Source: Sporomusa acidovorans (GTDB taxonomy: Bacteria > Bacillota > Negativicutes > Sporomusales > Sporomusaceae). From it: DNA of 64,000 bases. Each line of letters opens with the position of its first letter. Position 1 is the first letter of the stretch. Positions 44,471 through 53,421 of the stretch are shown here, piece after piece. The notes below the pieces were generated by a model that was given only the letters and a program-made list of their open reading frames with translations, was not told the DNA's origin and made no database searches. Made by a program: the position numbers and the translations under genes. Where the stretch lies: assembly GCF_002257695.2 (NCBI RefSeq), contig NZ_CP155571.1; one strand, given 5' to 3'.

Positions 44471-45560
44471 AGTTAAAAACAAAATGTCGGTTGCCCAGTT
44501 TGCTATTTTAGTGACTGCGGCCATGTTTGGCGGCCAGATTATCGGGCTGCCCAGTAAACTTGTCCCTCAGGCCGAACAATTTGCCTGGGTAAGTATTATC
44601 CTCGGCGGTGGCCTGTTCTTCGCGGCAGCCTGGCTGATGCTGAAACTGGGAGAACTCTATCCTGATTGCGACTATACTGAATATCTACCCAGACTTTTGG
44701 GAAAATGGCCGGGATTGGCCGTCATTGGTGGATTTATTGGCTTGTTTCTTATTGTTTCCTGGGCTAATCTCAGCCAGTTCAGTCAGGCGTTGACATTTTT
44801 CATGTTTGACCGGACACCCAGTGATGTTGTTATTATGGGAATGCTGGGCGTGGTTGTTTATTGTGCATTACAGGATTTGGGTACTATTATCCGGGTTGTT
44901 GAGTTTAACTTCTTTGTTGCTACCCTCATGATGGGGACGATTTGGTTGCTGGGCATCTTTAATTTCCAGCCCGAAAATATGCTGCCCTTTTGGACCGATA
45001 AGCCGCTAGGCATGGTAAAGGGGGCCATTGACATATGGGGCGTCTATGGCGGCTACGAAATAATTCTGCTGTTTTTTCCGCTTATTAATAAGGAAAAAGG
45101 CAGCCTTACCCTGGCGCTGGCCGCTGCTATAGCTTTTGTTGTGGTGACAAGTGTCATAATTGTCGTTTTTACCGTTGGTGTTTTGACAGTAGAAGGGGTA
45201 AAAAGTGAATCTTATCCGACATTGGTTGTGGTCAGAAGTGTTGAACTGCCGGGCACATTTATCGAGCGGCTGGAAAATTACCTGCTTGTCGCCTGGATCC
45301 CTTCGATTTTTAAGACTCTGGCAATTTTTGTTTATATTTGCAGTCAGACACTGGCTAAGCTATGGGGCTTTGCTGACCATCGGCCCTGGGTGCTGGCGCT
45401 GACCCCCGTCATCTTTACCGGAGCGACCCTGCTGAATGGACCGGAATTAATGAAACTGACTGATCAGGTGCTCACCTGGCTGGGACTTGCCTTATCAGTA
45501 GGCATTATGCCCGTGGTTTATCTACTGGCCAAACGGCGCAGGCGGAGTAGTGTCAGGTGA
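44457..45560 (+). CDS. gerXB: Germinant receptor B subunit (GerB, APC superfamily)
   Basis: About 367 aa with ten TM helices in the amino-acid permease-like fold of GerB (KMSVAQFAILVTAAMFGGQIIGLPSKL). It probably holds the germinant-binding site. ATG 44457 overlaps the A subunit by 14 bases; ATG 44484 is a possible alternative. Confidence 0.9.
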   Translation: MVNLEVKNKMSVAQFAILVTAAMFGGQIIGLPSKLVPQAEQFAWVSIILGGGLFFAAAWLMLKLGELYPDCDYTEYLPRLLGKWPGLAVIGGFIGLFLIVSWANLSQFSQALTFFMFDRTPSDVVIMGMLGVVVYCALQDLGTIIRVVEFNFFVATLMMGTIWLLGIFNFQPENMLPFWTDKPLGMVKGAIDIWGVYGGYEIILLFFPLINKEKGSLTLALAAAIAFVVVTSVIIVVFTVGVLTVEGVKSESYPTLVVVRSVELPGTFIERLENYLLVAWIPSIFKTLAIFVYICSQTLAKLWGFADHRPWVLALTPVIFTGATLLNGPELMKLTDQVLTWLGLALSVGIMPVVYLLAKRRRRSSVR

Positions 45561-46777
45561 AGGGGAAGCGGCGGTTGACCGGTCTTGTGTTTGTTGTGCT
45601 GATTTCCATACTTATTAGTGGCTGTTGGGACCGGCGTGAACTTCAGGACAGAAACTTTGTCTTGGCGGTAGCCATTGATGTGGCCGACGCCGGTAAAAAG
45701 CCCGGCCAAAGTCAGGCCGGGCTGCAGACCAAAACCTTCGTCCAACCGCATGGCGACAAACAGTACCGGCTCAGTCTCCAGATTCTGCGGTTGGGGCAAG
45801 CGGGCGGGGGCGAGGATAGTCAGCAAGCAGGCGGCAAGACGGGGCCTAGAACCTATGTGATGTCAAATACCGGCCAGTCGTTGTTTGAAATGGTGCGCGA
45901 TATGCTGGGACAAAGCAGCAAATCGCTTTATTTTGAACACATTCAGGCTATTGTAATTAGTGAAGCGGCCGTACGGCAGGCAGGGTTAAAACCTATCCTT
46001 GACTGGTTTTTGCGCGATGCGGAAATGCGCTGGCGGATAAAGGTATTTGTCACACCCGGCGAGGCCAGGCCAATCATTGAATATGCGCCGCCAAGCAAAG
46101 AAGCGGGCGGCATCTATCTGGCTAATATTCTTCGCAACCATCTGAAAAATGTCCATGTTGCTGGGGCGCGAACCGATCTTGGTAATATCAGTGTTATGCT
46201 GGAAAATAAACAGGATATGGGTATTCCGTGCCTGGAAATGACCGACAATATCGTAAAAGCCAGAGGTGTTGCTTTATTTAAAAAAGACAAGTTTGTCGGT
46301 TATGCTGATGAGCAGGCGGTAGCCGGGATAAAATATATCCGGGGAACAGAAAAGTCTGCCGTTATAACCGTGCCAGGTGACAACCCCGGCGAGGTGGTAA
46401 CCTATGAATTGTTTTCTCATGACACCCAGCTGGAACCCCATGTAGATGGTGAGCACATTTATTTTACGCTTGATATTACTATGCGGGGAAATCTGGGAGA
46501 GTATCAGGCCCGGAATCAGGTGAAGGGGGCAGGGGATCCCGCTTTTATTCAGCGAATTGAGGTCAAAACAGCCGAGGAAGTTAAACGAATTGTGCTGTAC
46601 GGGAAAGATACCTGTCAATCAATGGGAGTGGATATTCTTACTTTTTCGTCAAAGCTTAAGACCGATTATCCTAAAACCTGGGCGAAAATCAAAGACCATT
46701 GGGGTGAAATCTTTCCGAATGTCCCGTTAGTGGTATCGGTCAATGTGGTTATTAACCAATTAGGTGAGCACAAATGA
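45557..46777 (+). CDS. gerXC: Germinant receptor C subunit, lipoprotein (GerC)
   Basis: 406 aa. Lipobox ISGC followed by WDRRELQDRNFVLAVAID, the Ger(x)C N terminus. GTG start overlaps the B stop (GTGA). Two tiny ORFs follow (18 and 23 codons, 46774-46830 and 46830-46901, each overlapping the previous stop); I cannot tell whether they are translated. Confidence 0.92.
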   Translation: MKGKRRLTGLVFVVLISILISGCWDRRELQDRNFVLAVAIDVADAGKKPGQSQAGLQTKTFVQPHGDKQYRLSLQILRLGQAGGGEDSQQAGGKTGPRTYVMSNTGQSLFEMVRDMLGQSSKSLYFEHIQAIVISEAAVRQAGLKPILDWFLRDAEMRWRIKVFVTPGEARPIIEYAPPSKEAGGIYLANILRNHLKNVHVAGARTDLGNISVMLENKQDMGIPCLEMTDNIVKARGVALFKKDKFVGYADEQAVAGIKYIRGTEKSAVITVPGDNPGEVVTYELFSHDTQLEPHVDGEHIYFTLDITMRGNLGEYQARNQVKGAGDPAFIQRIEVKTAEEVKRIVLYGKDTCQSMGVDILTFSSKLKTDYPKTWAKIKDHWGEIFPNVPLVVSVNVVINQLGEHK

Positions 46778-46901
46778 AACAGCACCTTATGCAGGCGGTT
46801 AAAAGGCGTTATAAGGACTGGCTATCTTGATGAAAACGAAACAGTCGGGGCGAATTTATCTTAGGGGTAGAGGAAGTCTGCAGTTGATTGAAAGCAAATA
46901 A

Positions 46902-47132
46902 CTATTTAAAAATAACGGTAAATAGCCACAGGGTCAGTGCGGCGGCGGCATAGAAGGCCGCCGTTTTGCGTGCGAAATTCGCTTCACGGTAGCGGACGTT
47001 TTGTTGATATAAAACCAGGCTAAGCCCCCAGGCAACCACCGCTGTCACAAAAAAAACAATGAGCAGCCACAGGGTAGTCTTGTGAACGATTTGGTAGGCA
47101 AGTTTTTGCCAATAATAGGCTAGAATATCCAA
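46902..47132 (-). CDS. Small two-TM membrane protein
   Basis: About 76 aa with two hydrophobic helices (TTLWLLIVFFVTAVVAWGLS and AAFYAAAALTLWLFTVIF). TTG 47132 has GGGAGG eight bases upstream; the frame is open further 5'. Its size and topology resemble the D subunits of germinant receptors, and it lies right after gerC, but on the opposite strand and without sequence evidence. Its stop codon adjoins the end of the last tiny ORF after gerC. Confidence 0.5.
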   Translation of the reverse strand: MDILAYYWQKLAYQIVHKTTLWLLIVFFVTAVVAWGLSLVLYQQNVRYREANFARKTAAFYAAAALTLWLFTVIFK

Positions 47133-47272
47133 TGCTAAAGCCTCCCGTAAATTCGGTTTTTCGTTTACTCCGGACTTTTTTCTAACAGTGACAGGATCAT
47201 CTCGTTGTACTATTATCTGCTTTCCTGGCATATACATAACTTGAAATAGCATTAACTGGGAGGGGAAATTTT

Positions 47273-47554
47273 ATGCCGATAGATAATAAAACTCCTAAAT
47301 GGCGGCATCAGTTGACGCTTGTTGAACGGGAAGAACTTAATGTCGACGGCGTTGTCAGCCTGGGAAGCTATGACGAAAAGGAAATTGTCATGGAGACCGA
47401 ACAAGGCATATTAACGATCAGAGGCGAAGGCCTTAATATTAAACAACTGAATCTAGAGGAAGGAAATATTATTATCGAAGGTACGGTAAAAGGGCTAAAC
47501 TATGAAGAAGAACTGCGCCAGAAAAAAGGTCTGCTGGATCGGTTTTTGAAGTAG
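47273..47554 (+). CDS. yabP: Spore protein YabP
   Basis: 93 aa. WRHQLTLVEREELNVDGV and the beta-rich YabP/YqfC fold (MRTEQG-like METEQGILTIRGEGLNI). Essential for sporulation in Bacillus (mother-cell, sigma-E). GGGAGGGG upstream of ATG. Confidence 0.92.
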   Translation: MPIDNKTPKWRHQLTLVEREELNVDGVVSLGSYDEKEIVMETEQGILTIRGEGLNIKQLNLEEGNIIIEGTVKGLNYEEELRQKKGLLDRFLK

Positions 47555-47555
47555 C

Positions 47556-48284
47556 GTGCGCAGCCGGGCGTTGTCACTATGGCTGTTCCTGCTGTTGTTA
47601 TTGGTCGTACAAGGGATGGTTTACAGCCTGGCAATCAGCCTTGCTGAGTATAGTCGGCGTGCCGTATATGATCATTTCACGGCAAAAACAGCTTCTTTGC
47701 GGGAAGTGAAGGGGTTACCCTATGCTGACCTTATGAATAGGGCCGGCAAAACCTACGGAGTAAGTCCTGAACTTGTTGCTGCGATTATAAAGGCCGAAAG
47801 CGCCTTTGATCCCCGGGCTCTTTCCAAGGCCGGTGCTTATGGTATCATGCAGGTTATGCCTGACACCTGGCGGCTTGTCAATCGTCAAGCGCTGGTGTGT
47901 ACCGGCCGCCACGACGGGGAGTGCGGCAGTGACTGTTTTTATAATCCCGAGTTAAATATCGCAGTTGGTACTTGCTATCTTGGTGAACTTATGAAGCGGT
48001 ACAAAAATCATGCCGAGTTAGCGGTGGCGGCCTATAATGCCGGACCGGGAGCTGTTGATAAATATGGAGGAATTCCGCCTTATGCCGAAACCAAAGAATA
48101 TGTAGGCAGAGTGATAAATTATTGGTATCGGATAAGCGGACAATTACCACCAGGCTTGTTGTCAAATGAGATTTGGCTGAAGATAACTGTGGTTTTGAGT
48201 TGGAGCATGATGACCACTGCTGCTGCGGTCATCGTGGCAGGTAGGTGCTTATTTAAACGCTTCCATTCTTTCTATTGGCGGTAA
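47556..48284 (+). CDS. Lytic transglycosylase (SLT/LysM-less, membrane anchored)
   Basis: 242 aa. N-terminal TM (about 6-30), soluble lytic transglycosylase domain (about 55-190) with catalytic glutamate in IIKAESAFDPRALSKAGAYG, then IMQVMP and AVAAYNAGPGAVDKY, and a C-terminal TM (about 205-230). A CxxxxxxxCxxxC stretch (CTGRHDGECGSDC) could form disulfides. It starts one base after yabP and is not present between yabP and yabQ in Bacillus; a role in spore engulfment or cortex is inferred from place. Confidence 0.82.
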   Translation: MRSRALSLWLFLLLLLVVQGMVYSLAISLAEYSRRAVYDHFTAKTASLREVKGLPYADLMNRAGKTYGVSPELVAAIIKAESAFDPRALSKAGAYGIMQVMPDTWRLVNRQALVCTGRHDGECGSDCFYNPELNIAVGTCYLGELMKRYKNHAELAVAAYNAGPGAVDKYGGIPPYAETKEYVGRVINYWYRISGQLPPGLLSNEIWLKITVVLSWSMMTTAAAVIVAGRCLFKRFHSFYWR

Positions 48285-48351
48285 GCTGCTGTTTTGCGCT
48301 CAGGACAGATACAATATAAGGCAAGTGAGCAGGCTGGAAGGAGGGGAGCAG

Positions 48352-48834
48352 GTGGATTTTGGGACTCAGGTTAAAACATTTTTCATTATTGCAGCCACAG
48401 GGGTTTTCCTGGGGATGCTGTTTGATCTATATAGAGTGCTGCAGCGGTATTTTCGGCCGCCCTGGCTAGTGACATCAGTAGCTGATCTTATTTATTGCCT
48501 GCTGGCAGCGGCAATTGCATTTGCCGCCCTGCTTATCAGCAATTGGGGTGAACTTAGATTTTATGTGGTAATCGCCTTATTTTCCGGTATATTTTTTTAT
48601 TTCAGGCTGGTTAGCCGGCCGGTGCTGAAAATGATCGTCGTTTTGCTAAAAACGACAGTCAGGGTTTGGCGGATGATTAAAAAAGTATTTGGGTTTGCGA
48701 TTGTTAAGCCGGTCATTTGCCTTATCAAAACAGTCTCATGGCCGGCCAGATACCTGACTATAAAATCCAAAAAATGGTATAAAAAATGGCAATCGCCGCC
48801 GCTGCCGCCCAATGAGACGCCACCGCAGAAATAA
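48352..48834 (+). CDS. yabQ: Spore cortex protein YabQ
   Basis: About 160 aa. FGTQVKTFFIIAATGVFLGMLFDLYRVLQ is the YabQ N terminus; four or so TM helices and a basic C-terminal tail. GTG 48352 with AAGGAGGGG at 48338-48346. Required for cortex formation in Bacillus. Confidence 0.9.
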   Translation: MDFGTQVKTFFIIAATGVFLGMLFDLYRVLQRYFRPPWLVTSVADLIYCLLAAAIAFAALLISNWGELRFYVVIALFSGIFFYFRLVSRPVLKMIVVLLKTTVRVWRMIKKVFGFAIVKPVICLIKTVSWPARYLTIKSKKWYKKWQSPPLPPNETPPQK

Positions 48835-48929
48835 ATGTTGAGGAATTTTTTATATAATTTCCCAGCATAAAGAGGAATTGACGTATAAAGAGCGAATAAA
48901 ATAATAATCAATGTATTGTGGTGATGCTT

Positions 48930-49217
48930 ATGAGCGAAAGGCAGAAGACAATCAGAAAGTTTAGCTGGTTTCGACTGTGTCTTTTAGTTATGGCAGGATA
49001 TTTTTGCTATGCTATTATTGGACAACAGACTGAGTTGGCCAGAATTCACCAGGAAACGGAAATGGTGAATTCCCGGATGGCTGAGGCGGTTGAATTGAAT
49101 AAAAGTCTGGTCGCTGAAAAAGAAAAGCTAAATACAGCTACTTATATCGAAAAGGTGGCCCGCGAGCAGCTTGGGTTAGTGAAACCGGGAGAAGTGCCTT
49201 ATATTCCGTCACGGTAA
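48930..49217 (+). CDS. divIC: Septum formation initiator, DivIC/FtsB family
   Basis: About 95 aa. One TM helix (about 12-28), then a coiled coil, then YIEKVAREQLGLVKPGEVPYI, the conserved DivIC/FtsB C-terminal motif. It acts with FtsL and FtsQ/DivIB to activate septal wall synthesis. ATG 48930 fits the ribosome-binding site GTGGTGATG better than 48918. Confidence 0.9.
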   Translation: MSERQKTIRKFSWFRLCLLVMAGYFCYAIIGQQTELARIHQETEMVNSRMAEAVELNKSLVAEKEKLNTATYIEKVAREQLGLVKPGEVPYIPSR

Positions 49218-49229
49218 GTAAGTCATTTC

Positions 49230-49259
49230 TTGACACATTTTCACTGGCAAGGGTATAAT
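49230..49259 (+). promoter_or_regulatory. Sigma-A promoter for the S1-domain gene
   Basis: TTGACA (49230-49235), 18-base spacer, TATAAT (49254-49259). Confidence 0.85.
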
Positions 49260-49312
49260 ATGGATTGCGGGTTCCTAAAAATAAAAAGTACGAAAGATTT
49301 TAAGGAGGAAAT

Positions 49313-49741
49313 TTGATTAGTATGTCCATTGAAGTTGGCAGTGTTGTAGAAGGAGTTGTGACCGGCATTACTAACTTTGGCGCTTTTGTCGAGTTGCCGG
49401 GTGGAAAGGTAGGTTTAATTCACATCTCCGAAGTTGCTGACGTATACGTCCGCGATGTTAAGGATTTTTTAAAGGAACAGGACAAAGTGAAAGTTAAAGT
49501 CTTATCTGTAGATGATCGCGGCAAAATTGGCCTTTCCATTAAGCAGCTGCAACCTCCGGCACCAAGAAAACAGCATGCCAACGATTTCCGCCGTTCTAAT
49601 AAAGTCAACAGCCTGACATTTGAGGATAAGTTGAGTAAATTTCTAAAAGACAGTGATGAACGGTTGTCTGATCTGAAACGAAATACTGAGTCTAAGCGTG
49701 GTAGTGGGGGCCGTGGCGGCGTAGCGCGCCGGGCCGAGTAA
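49313..49741 (+). CDS. yabR: S1 RNA-binding domain protein (YabR)
   Basis: 142 aa or 139 aa. One S1 domain (about 5-75, SVVEGVVTGITNFGAFVELPGGKVGLIHISEVAD is the core), then a basic low-complexity tail ending in RGSGGRGG. TTG 49313 is six bases from AAGGAGG; ATG 49322 matches the Bacillus N terminus but is far from it. Binds RNA, probably on the ribosome. Confidence 0.9.
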   Translation: MISMSIEVGSVVEGVVTGITNFGAFVELPGGKVGLIHISEVADVYVRDVKDFLKEQDKVKVKVLSVDDRGKIGLSIKQLQPPAPRKQHANDFRRSNKVNSLTFEDKLSKFLKDSDERLSDLKRNTESKRGSGGRGGVARRAE

Positions 49742-49793
49742 ATAGTTTTCTCTCGACAAAAAAACGGAATAATTTAATGTGAAGTAGATTAAG

Positions 49794-49826
49794 AACCGCC
49801 TGGTGAGGAATAGCCAGGTGGTTTTT
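49794..49826 (+). terminator. Terminator between yabR and spoIIE
   Basis: AACCGCCTGG (49794-49803) pairs with CCAGGTGGTT (49814-49823), one G-T pair, followed by Ts. Confidence 0.8.
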
Positions 49827-49956
49827 TGCCGCTTGCATTGAATTTATGTCGGATTTTTTTGTGTGTAAGGGTACTTAAACAGACAGATATTTTATTGGAA
49901 ACTTCTGTAAAATTTAAGCACAGGTGTAAGACACATTTTTACAGGGGTGAAGAACC

Positions 49957-52413
49957 ATGCCGAAAGTATCTGTTATTACACTGCCTGAGGAAGTCCTGCA
50001 GGCACCACCTGCCAAACCGCCAGTGGCTACCGTGGAGGAAGACAAGCCCGGGTTTCCGTGGCAAGTGTTTTTTGACTGGGTGGGTGTCGGCGGCAAGTCA
50101 TTGTTTCATCAACAAAACTTACCGCTCAATGTCCTGGCGTTTTTCATGGGCCGGGTTTCTCTGCTGGGAGAGATGGCCCCATTTGGTTTAGCACTCTTTG
50201 CCGCAGTTGCCAGTCTGGCCAGAGAGCGAACGGCCGTTGTCGGTATATGGGCACTGGCCGGCGTGCTTAGTGCCGGCTTTTATCAGGAGGGAGTTATCTA
50301 TCTATTATCGATGCTTTTGTATTGGCGGTTTTCGGACAGGCTGACACGGTATGAGACAAAGACGCAGACCATTCCGCTATTTTTATTTGCCTGTATATTG
50401 GTAAGCGGCACCGCGTTATTGCCCTGGCGGGACTCAACACTATACAGTATGATGCTGGTGGCGATTGAAGCAACCTTATGTATGACACTAATCTTTATTT
50501 TTCGTTATGGCGCGCCATTGTTCCTTGTCCGAGACAAGGATGAACAGACCGGGGCCGAAAATTTATTGTGTGGCACTATTATGCTGGCCACGGCGGTTGC
50601 CGGCTTTGGAAATTTGACATTGTTTGATTATAGCTTGCGCAATATTGCCGGCTCGCTGGTTGCTATGACACTGGCTTTTAGCGGTGGTTCAGGAGTTGGC
50701 ACAACAGTAGGGGTTATTATTGGGCTGGTAATCGGGTTAAATGATGGCGATGCCGCAGCGGCCATTGCTATGTATGCATTGGCTGGCATGATCGGCGGTT
50801 TATTTCGTGAGATGGGAAAACCTGCCGTATTGTTGGGGTTCATTCTTGGCAGTGCCATCGCCGTGCTGTATTTGGGACAACCAAGTCAGTTATTGCTGGC
50901 TTTGGTCGAGGCGTCAGTTGCCGGGGCAGCTTTTATGCTGGTGCCTGTTGGTAAAATCGGCCGGTGGCGCGAAATGAGTTTGGAAGCAGATAGTTCTGTG
51001 GCTGCGCAGCGGGCAATTCATGCTGCTGTTGATAAACTGGAAAATATGTCTGAAATTTTTGGCGATTTAGCCGGTACTTTCGGTACTGGCAGCACAGAAG
51101 AAAGTACAGCGTATGATACGAAGATCAAGGAGGCCCAACTGGCAGAGATGCTTTCACGTGTGGGTGAAAAAGTCTGTGGTCCTTGCACACAGCGGGATGG
51201 ATGCTGGGATCGTAACTTTTATCAAACTTATCAGGCGATGCTTGACATGTTGGCGATGGCCGAAGGTGGAAATCTGAAAGACGCTACAATGCCCGCTATG
51301 ATGAAAGACTCGTGTATTCATCGGCAGGCGCTTTTCGACCAGATTAAGCAGGTGGCGGACAGTAATAGAACGAACCGCTATTGGCATAAGAAATTGGGCG
51401 AATGCCGGCAAGTAGCTTTGGAACAAATGCAAGCTACGGGAACAATTATCGGCAATTTGGCCCAGGAGTTAAGAAAAGGTCCACAGACTGATGCCGAGGT
51501 CGCTGAAATGCTGACAGAACGGGCGGCTGCATTAGGTTGCCCGCTGGCGGGAATTCGGGTAACCAGCGAGCGGAGTAAGGTTATGGTGGAAGCGCAAAAA
51601 ACTGTCTGCAACGGGACGCGGGAATGTGTTAATACAATTTTGCCGATAACGGCCAACTTATTGCAGGAAAAAATGACGTTGCATGCCACTTGTGGCAATA
51701 AAATCAGACACAAAAATTGTAGGCTGACCATGGAATTGGATGAACGGTATCAGATCGAAACAGGTATGGCTACCGCCGCTAAAAATACGGGCGATGCATG
51801 TGGTGATACGTGTGTGGTTCAGCCGCTTGCCCGGGGGCGAACCGCCCTTATTTTAAGTGACGGCATGGGCAGTGGTAAAAATGCGGCCAACAGCAGCCGT
51901 CAGGCAGTTAAATTTTTACAAAAGCTGTTGACTGCGGGGTTTGAGGTGGATACCGCTATTAAGACCGTTAATTCTATGTTGCTGATAAAAATACCGGGCG
52001 ATACATTTGCTACTATCGATATGGCGGTCGTTGACACCTTTACCGGTGAAACCGAGTTTTTAAAAATTGGGTCAGCGCCAAGCTATATCAAACGGGTGCG
52101 GGAAGTAACAATCATCAACCCGGCTTCGCCGCCGATAGGGATACTTGAGCACATTGAAATTGAGCCTGTCAGGCGTGTGCTGGCACCAGGTGATATCGTA
52201 GTAATGGTAAGCGATGGCGTCACCGATGTTGTGCATGGAGCGGATAGGGAAAACTGGATTGCTAATCTTCTTCGCCGCATAGGCAGTGACCGGCCGCAGG
52301 ATATTGCCGACAGACTGTTGCGGCAGGCAATTGAATTGTCTGGCGGTGTAACCAAAGATGATATGGCCGTGCTGGTCGCCAGGGTGACTGAACGACCTGA
52401 CCTTGTTCAATAA
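49957..52413 (+). CDS. spoIIE: Stage II sporulation protein E, PP2C phosphatase
   Basis: 818 aa. About ten TM helices in residues 45-330, a central FtsZ-binding and oligomerisation region with the cysteine pair CGPCTQRDGCW, and a C-terminal PP2C-type phosphatase (about 600-815; LILSDGMGSGKNA, MVVDTFTGETEF-like, MVSDGVTDVV). It dephosphorylates SpoIIAA to activate sigma-F in the forespore. Normal length and usual position. Confidence 0.95.
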   Translation: MPKVSVITLPEEVLQAPPAKPPVATVEEDKPGFPWQVFFDWVGVGGKSLFHQQNLPLNVLAFFMGRVSLLGEMAPFGLALFAAVASLARERTAVVGIWALAGVLSAGFYQEGVIYLLSMLLYWRFSDRLTRYETKTQTIPLFLFACILVSGTALLPWRDSTLYSMMLVAIEATLCMTLIFIFRYGAPLFLVRDKDEQTGAENLLCGTIMLATAVAGFGNLTLFDYSLRNIAGSLVAMTLAFSGGSGVGTTVGVIIGLVIGLNDGDAAAAIAMYALAGMIGGLFREMGKPAVLLGFILGSAIAVLYLGQPSQLLLALVEASVAGAAFMLVPVGKIGRWREMSLEADSSVAAQRAIHAAVDKLENMSEIFGDLAGTFGTGSTEESTAYDTKIKEAQLAEMLSRVGEKVCGPCTQRDGCWDRNFYQTYQAMLDMLAMAEGGNLKDATMPAMMKDSCIHRQALFDQIKQVADSNRTNRYWHKKLGECRQVALEQMQATGTIIGNLAQELRKGPQTDAEVAEMLTERAAALGCPLAGIRVTSERSKVMVEAQKTVCNGTRECVNTILPITANLLQEKMTLHATCGNKIRHKNCRLTMELDERYQIETGMATAAKNTGDACGDTCVVQPLARGRTALILSDGMGSGKNAANSSRQAVKFLQKLLTAGFEVDTAIKTVNSMLLIKIPGDTFATIDMAVVDTFTGETEFLKIGSAPSYIKRVREVTIINPASPPIGILEHIEIEPVRRVLAPGDIVVMVSDGVTDVVHGADRENWIANLLRRIGSDRPQDIADRLLRQAIELSGGVTKDDMAVLVARVTERPDLVQ

Positions 52414-52419
52414 TGACGC

Positions 52420-52456
52420 AAAAAAACTCCCGGCTAATAATCCGGGAGTTTTTTTG
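52420..52456 (+). terminator. Terminator after spoIIE
   Basis: AAAAAACTCCCGG pairs with CCGGGAGTTTTTTT. Confidence 0.88.
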
Positions 52457-52508
52457 GAGGCACATGGAATTTTATGAAATATGAGTAGCCGTGTTTTTTA
52501 ACTGAAGT

Positions 52509-53102
52509 TTACACATTGTTTTCGGGTTTCTCTAGTCCTGCTTGCGGTATGCGTTTATAAGGCAGCTTTACTAAAAGTTCCTCGGTAAGTTCTTTTAAAA
52601 TTACAGACATGGCGGTATCAACGCTTTCCGGTTCTGTTTCCCATTTTTTTACTTTCAGTACGTCATATTTTTTAGTTAAAGCGGAATAGGCGTAGCAGGT
52701 GAGCGCTACATCAGACTCAACATAAGTGTCGTCAAGACGGAATGAGGAAAATCTAGTTTGTTTGGCCCTTGACAATTCAACAACGACTACAATGTCGGCC
52801 GATAATTTGTTGGCGATGGCAGTCAGACTTTTTTCGTTGGTCAAATGCAAGGATTTGTTTTCTGCCAAGTAGGCTTTGGCGGCATTTTGTACTGCGTCTT
52901 GTGGCATCAAAGAATAGTAGGGATATTTAAATGGTTTTTTTATTGTGCTCTGGATGATTTGCATACTAGCAGGATCATTAAAGCCAGCCGTGTTAACCGG
53001 CGGTAAAACAGCTACGTTAAAAGGTTCAATGGCAAAAACAGGCAGTGCGGCGGAAAAACACAAAAGCGCAAAGAGCAAGACAATCTTTTTGCATAAAGTC
53101 AA
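52509..53102 (-). CDS. Exported protein of unknown function
   Basis: 197 aa with a signal peptide (KKIVLLFALLCFSAALPVFA). The mature part has the pattern of periplasmic proteins that precede or resemble TolB-N/LpoB-like folds (VAVLPPVN near the start, KLSADIVVVVELSRAK), but I cannot name the family. TTG 53102 with GAGGTG. It sits alone between the spoIIE terminator and a divergent operon. Confidence 0.55.
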   Translation of the reverse strand: MTLCKKIVLLFALLCFSAALPVFAIEPFNVAVLPPVNTAGFNDPASMQIIQSTIKKPFKYPYYSLMPQDAVQNAAKAYLAENKSLHLTNEKSLTAIANKLSADIVVVVELSRAKQTRFSSFRLDDTYVESDVALTCYAYSALTKKYDVLKVKKWETEPESVDTAMSVILKELTEELLVKLPYKRIPQAGLEKPENNV

Positions 53103-53343
53103 GGAAATTCACCTCATTGTTTGCAGTTCTTACAATCATTATACATTTTTTTATTTGATATTACAGGAATAAGTTTCCAATTTAGCCTAAGTTTATGCGA
53201 CAGGACCAGAACTCCCCCGCAGGGTGCATACGTATAATTAAAAAATGTTGCGCCATAATAGGAATTGCGGGCACCCTTTCAATATGGGCAGTATTTTTGT
53301 TTAGGATACTAACAGTTTGTTGTAAGTAAAGGAGTTGGGCAAC

Positions 53344-53421
53344 TTGAAAATAGCGTTGCATAAACCTACAGGTATGTTATGGGCGACTTTAGAAGTGACA
53401 GCAAAGATGTGGGCGTTGTGA
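53344..53421 (+). CDS. Possible 25-aa leader peptide coupled to the next gene
   Basis: AAAGGAG (53328-53334) is nine bases before TTG 53344. The frame ends with TGA 53419-53421, overlapping GTG 53418, the likely start of the next gene (GTGA). This arrangement indicates translational coupling. Confidence 0.4.
   Translation: MKIALHKPTGMLWATLEVTAKMWAL

Noticed and set aside
49845..49860. Spo0A box (TGTCGGA) upstream of spoIIE
   Set aside because: One mismatch to TGTCGAA and no clear sigma-A promoter at the expected offset; too weak to list, although spoIIE is a known Spo0A target in Bacillus.
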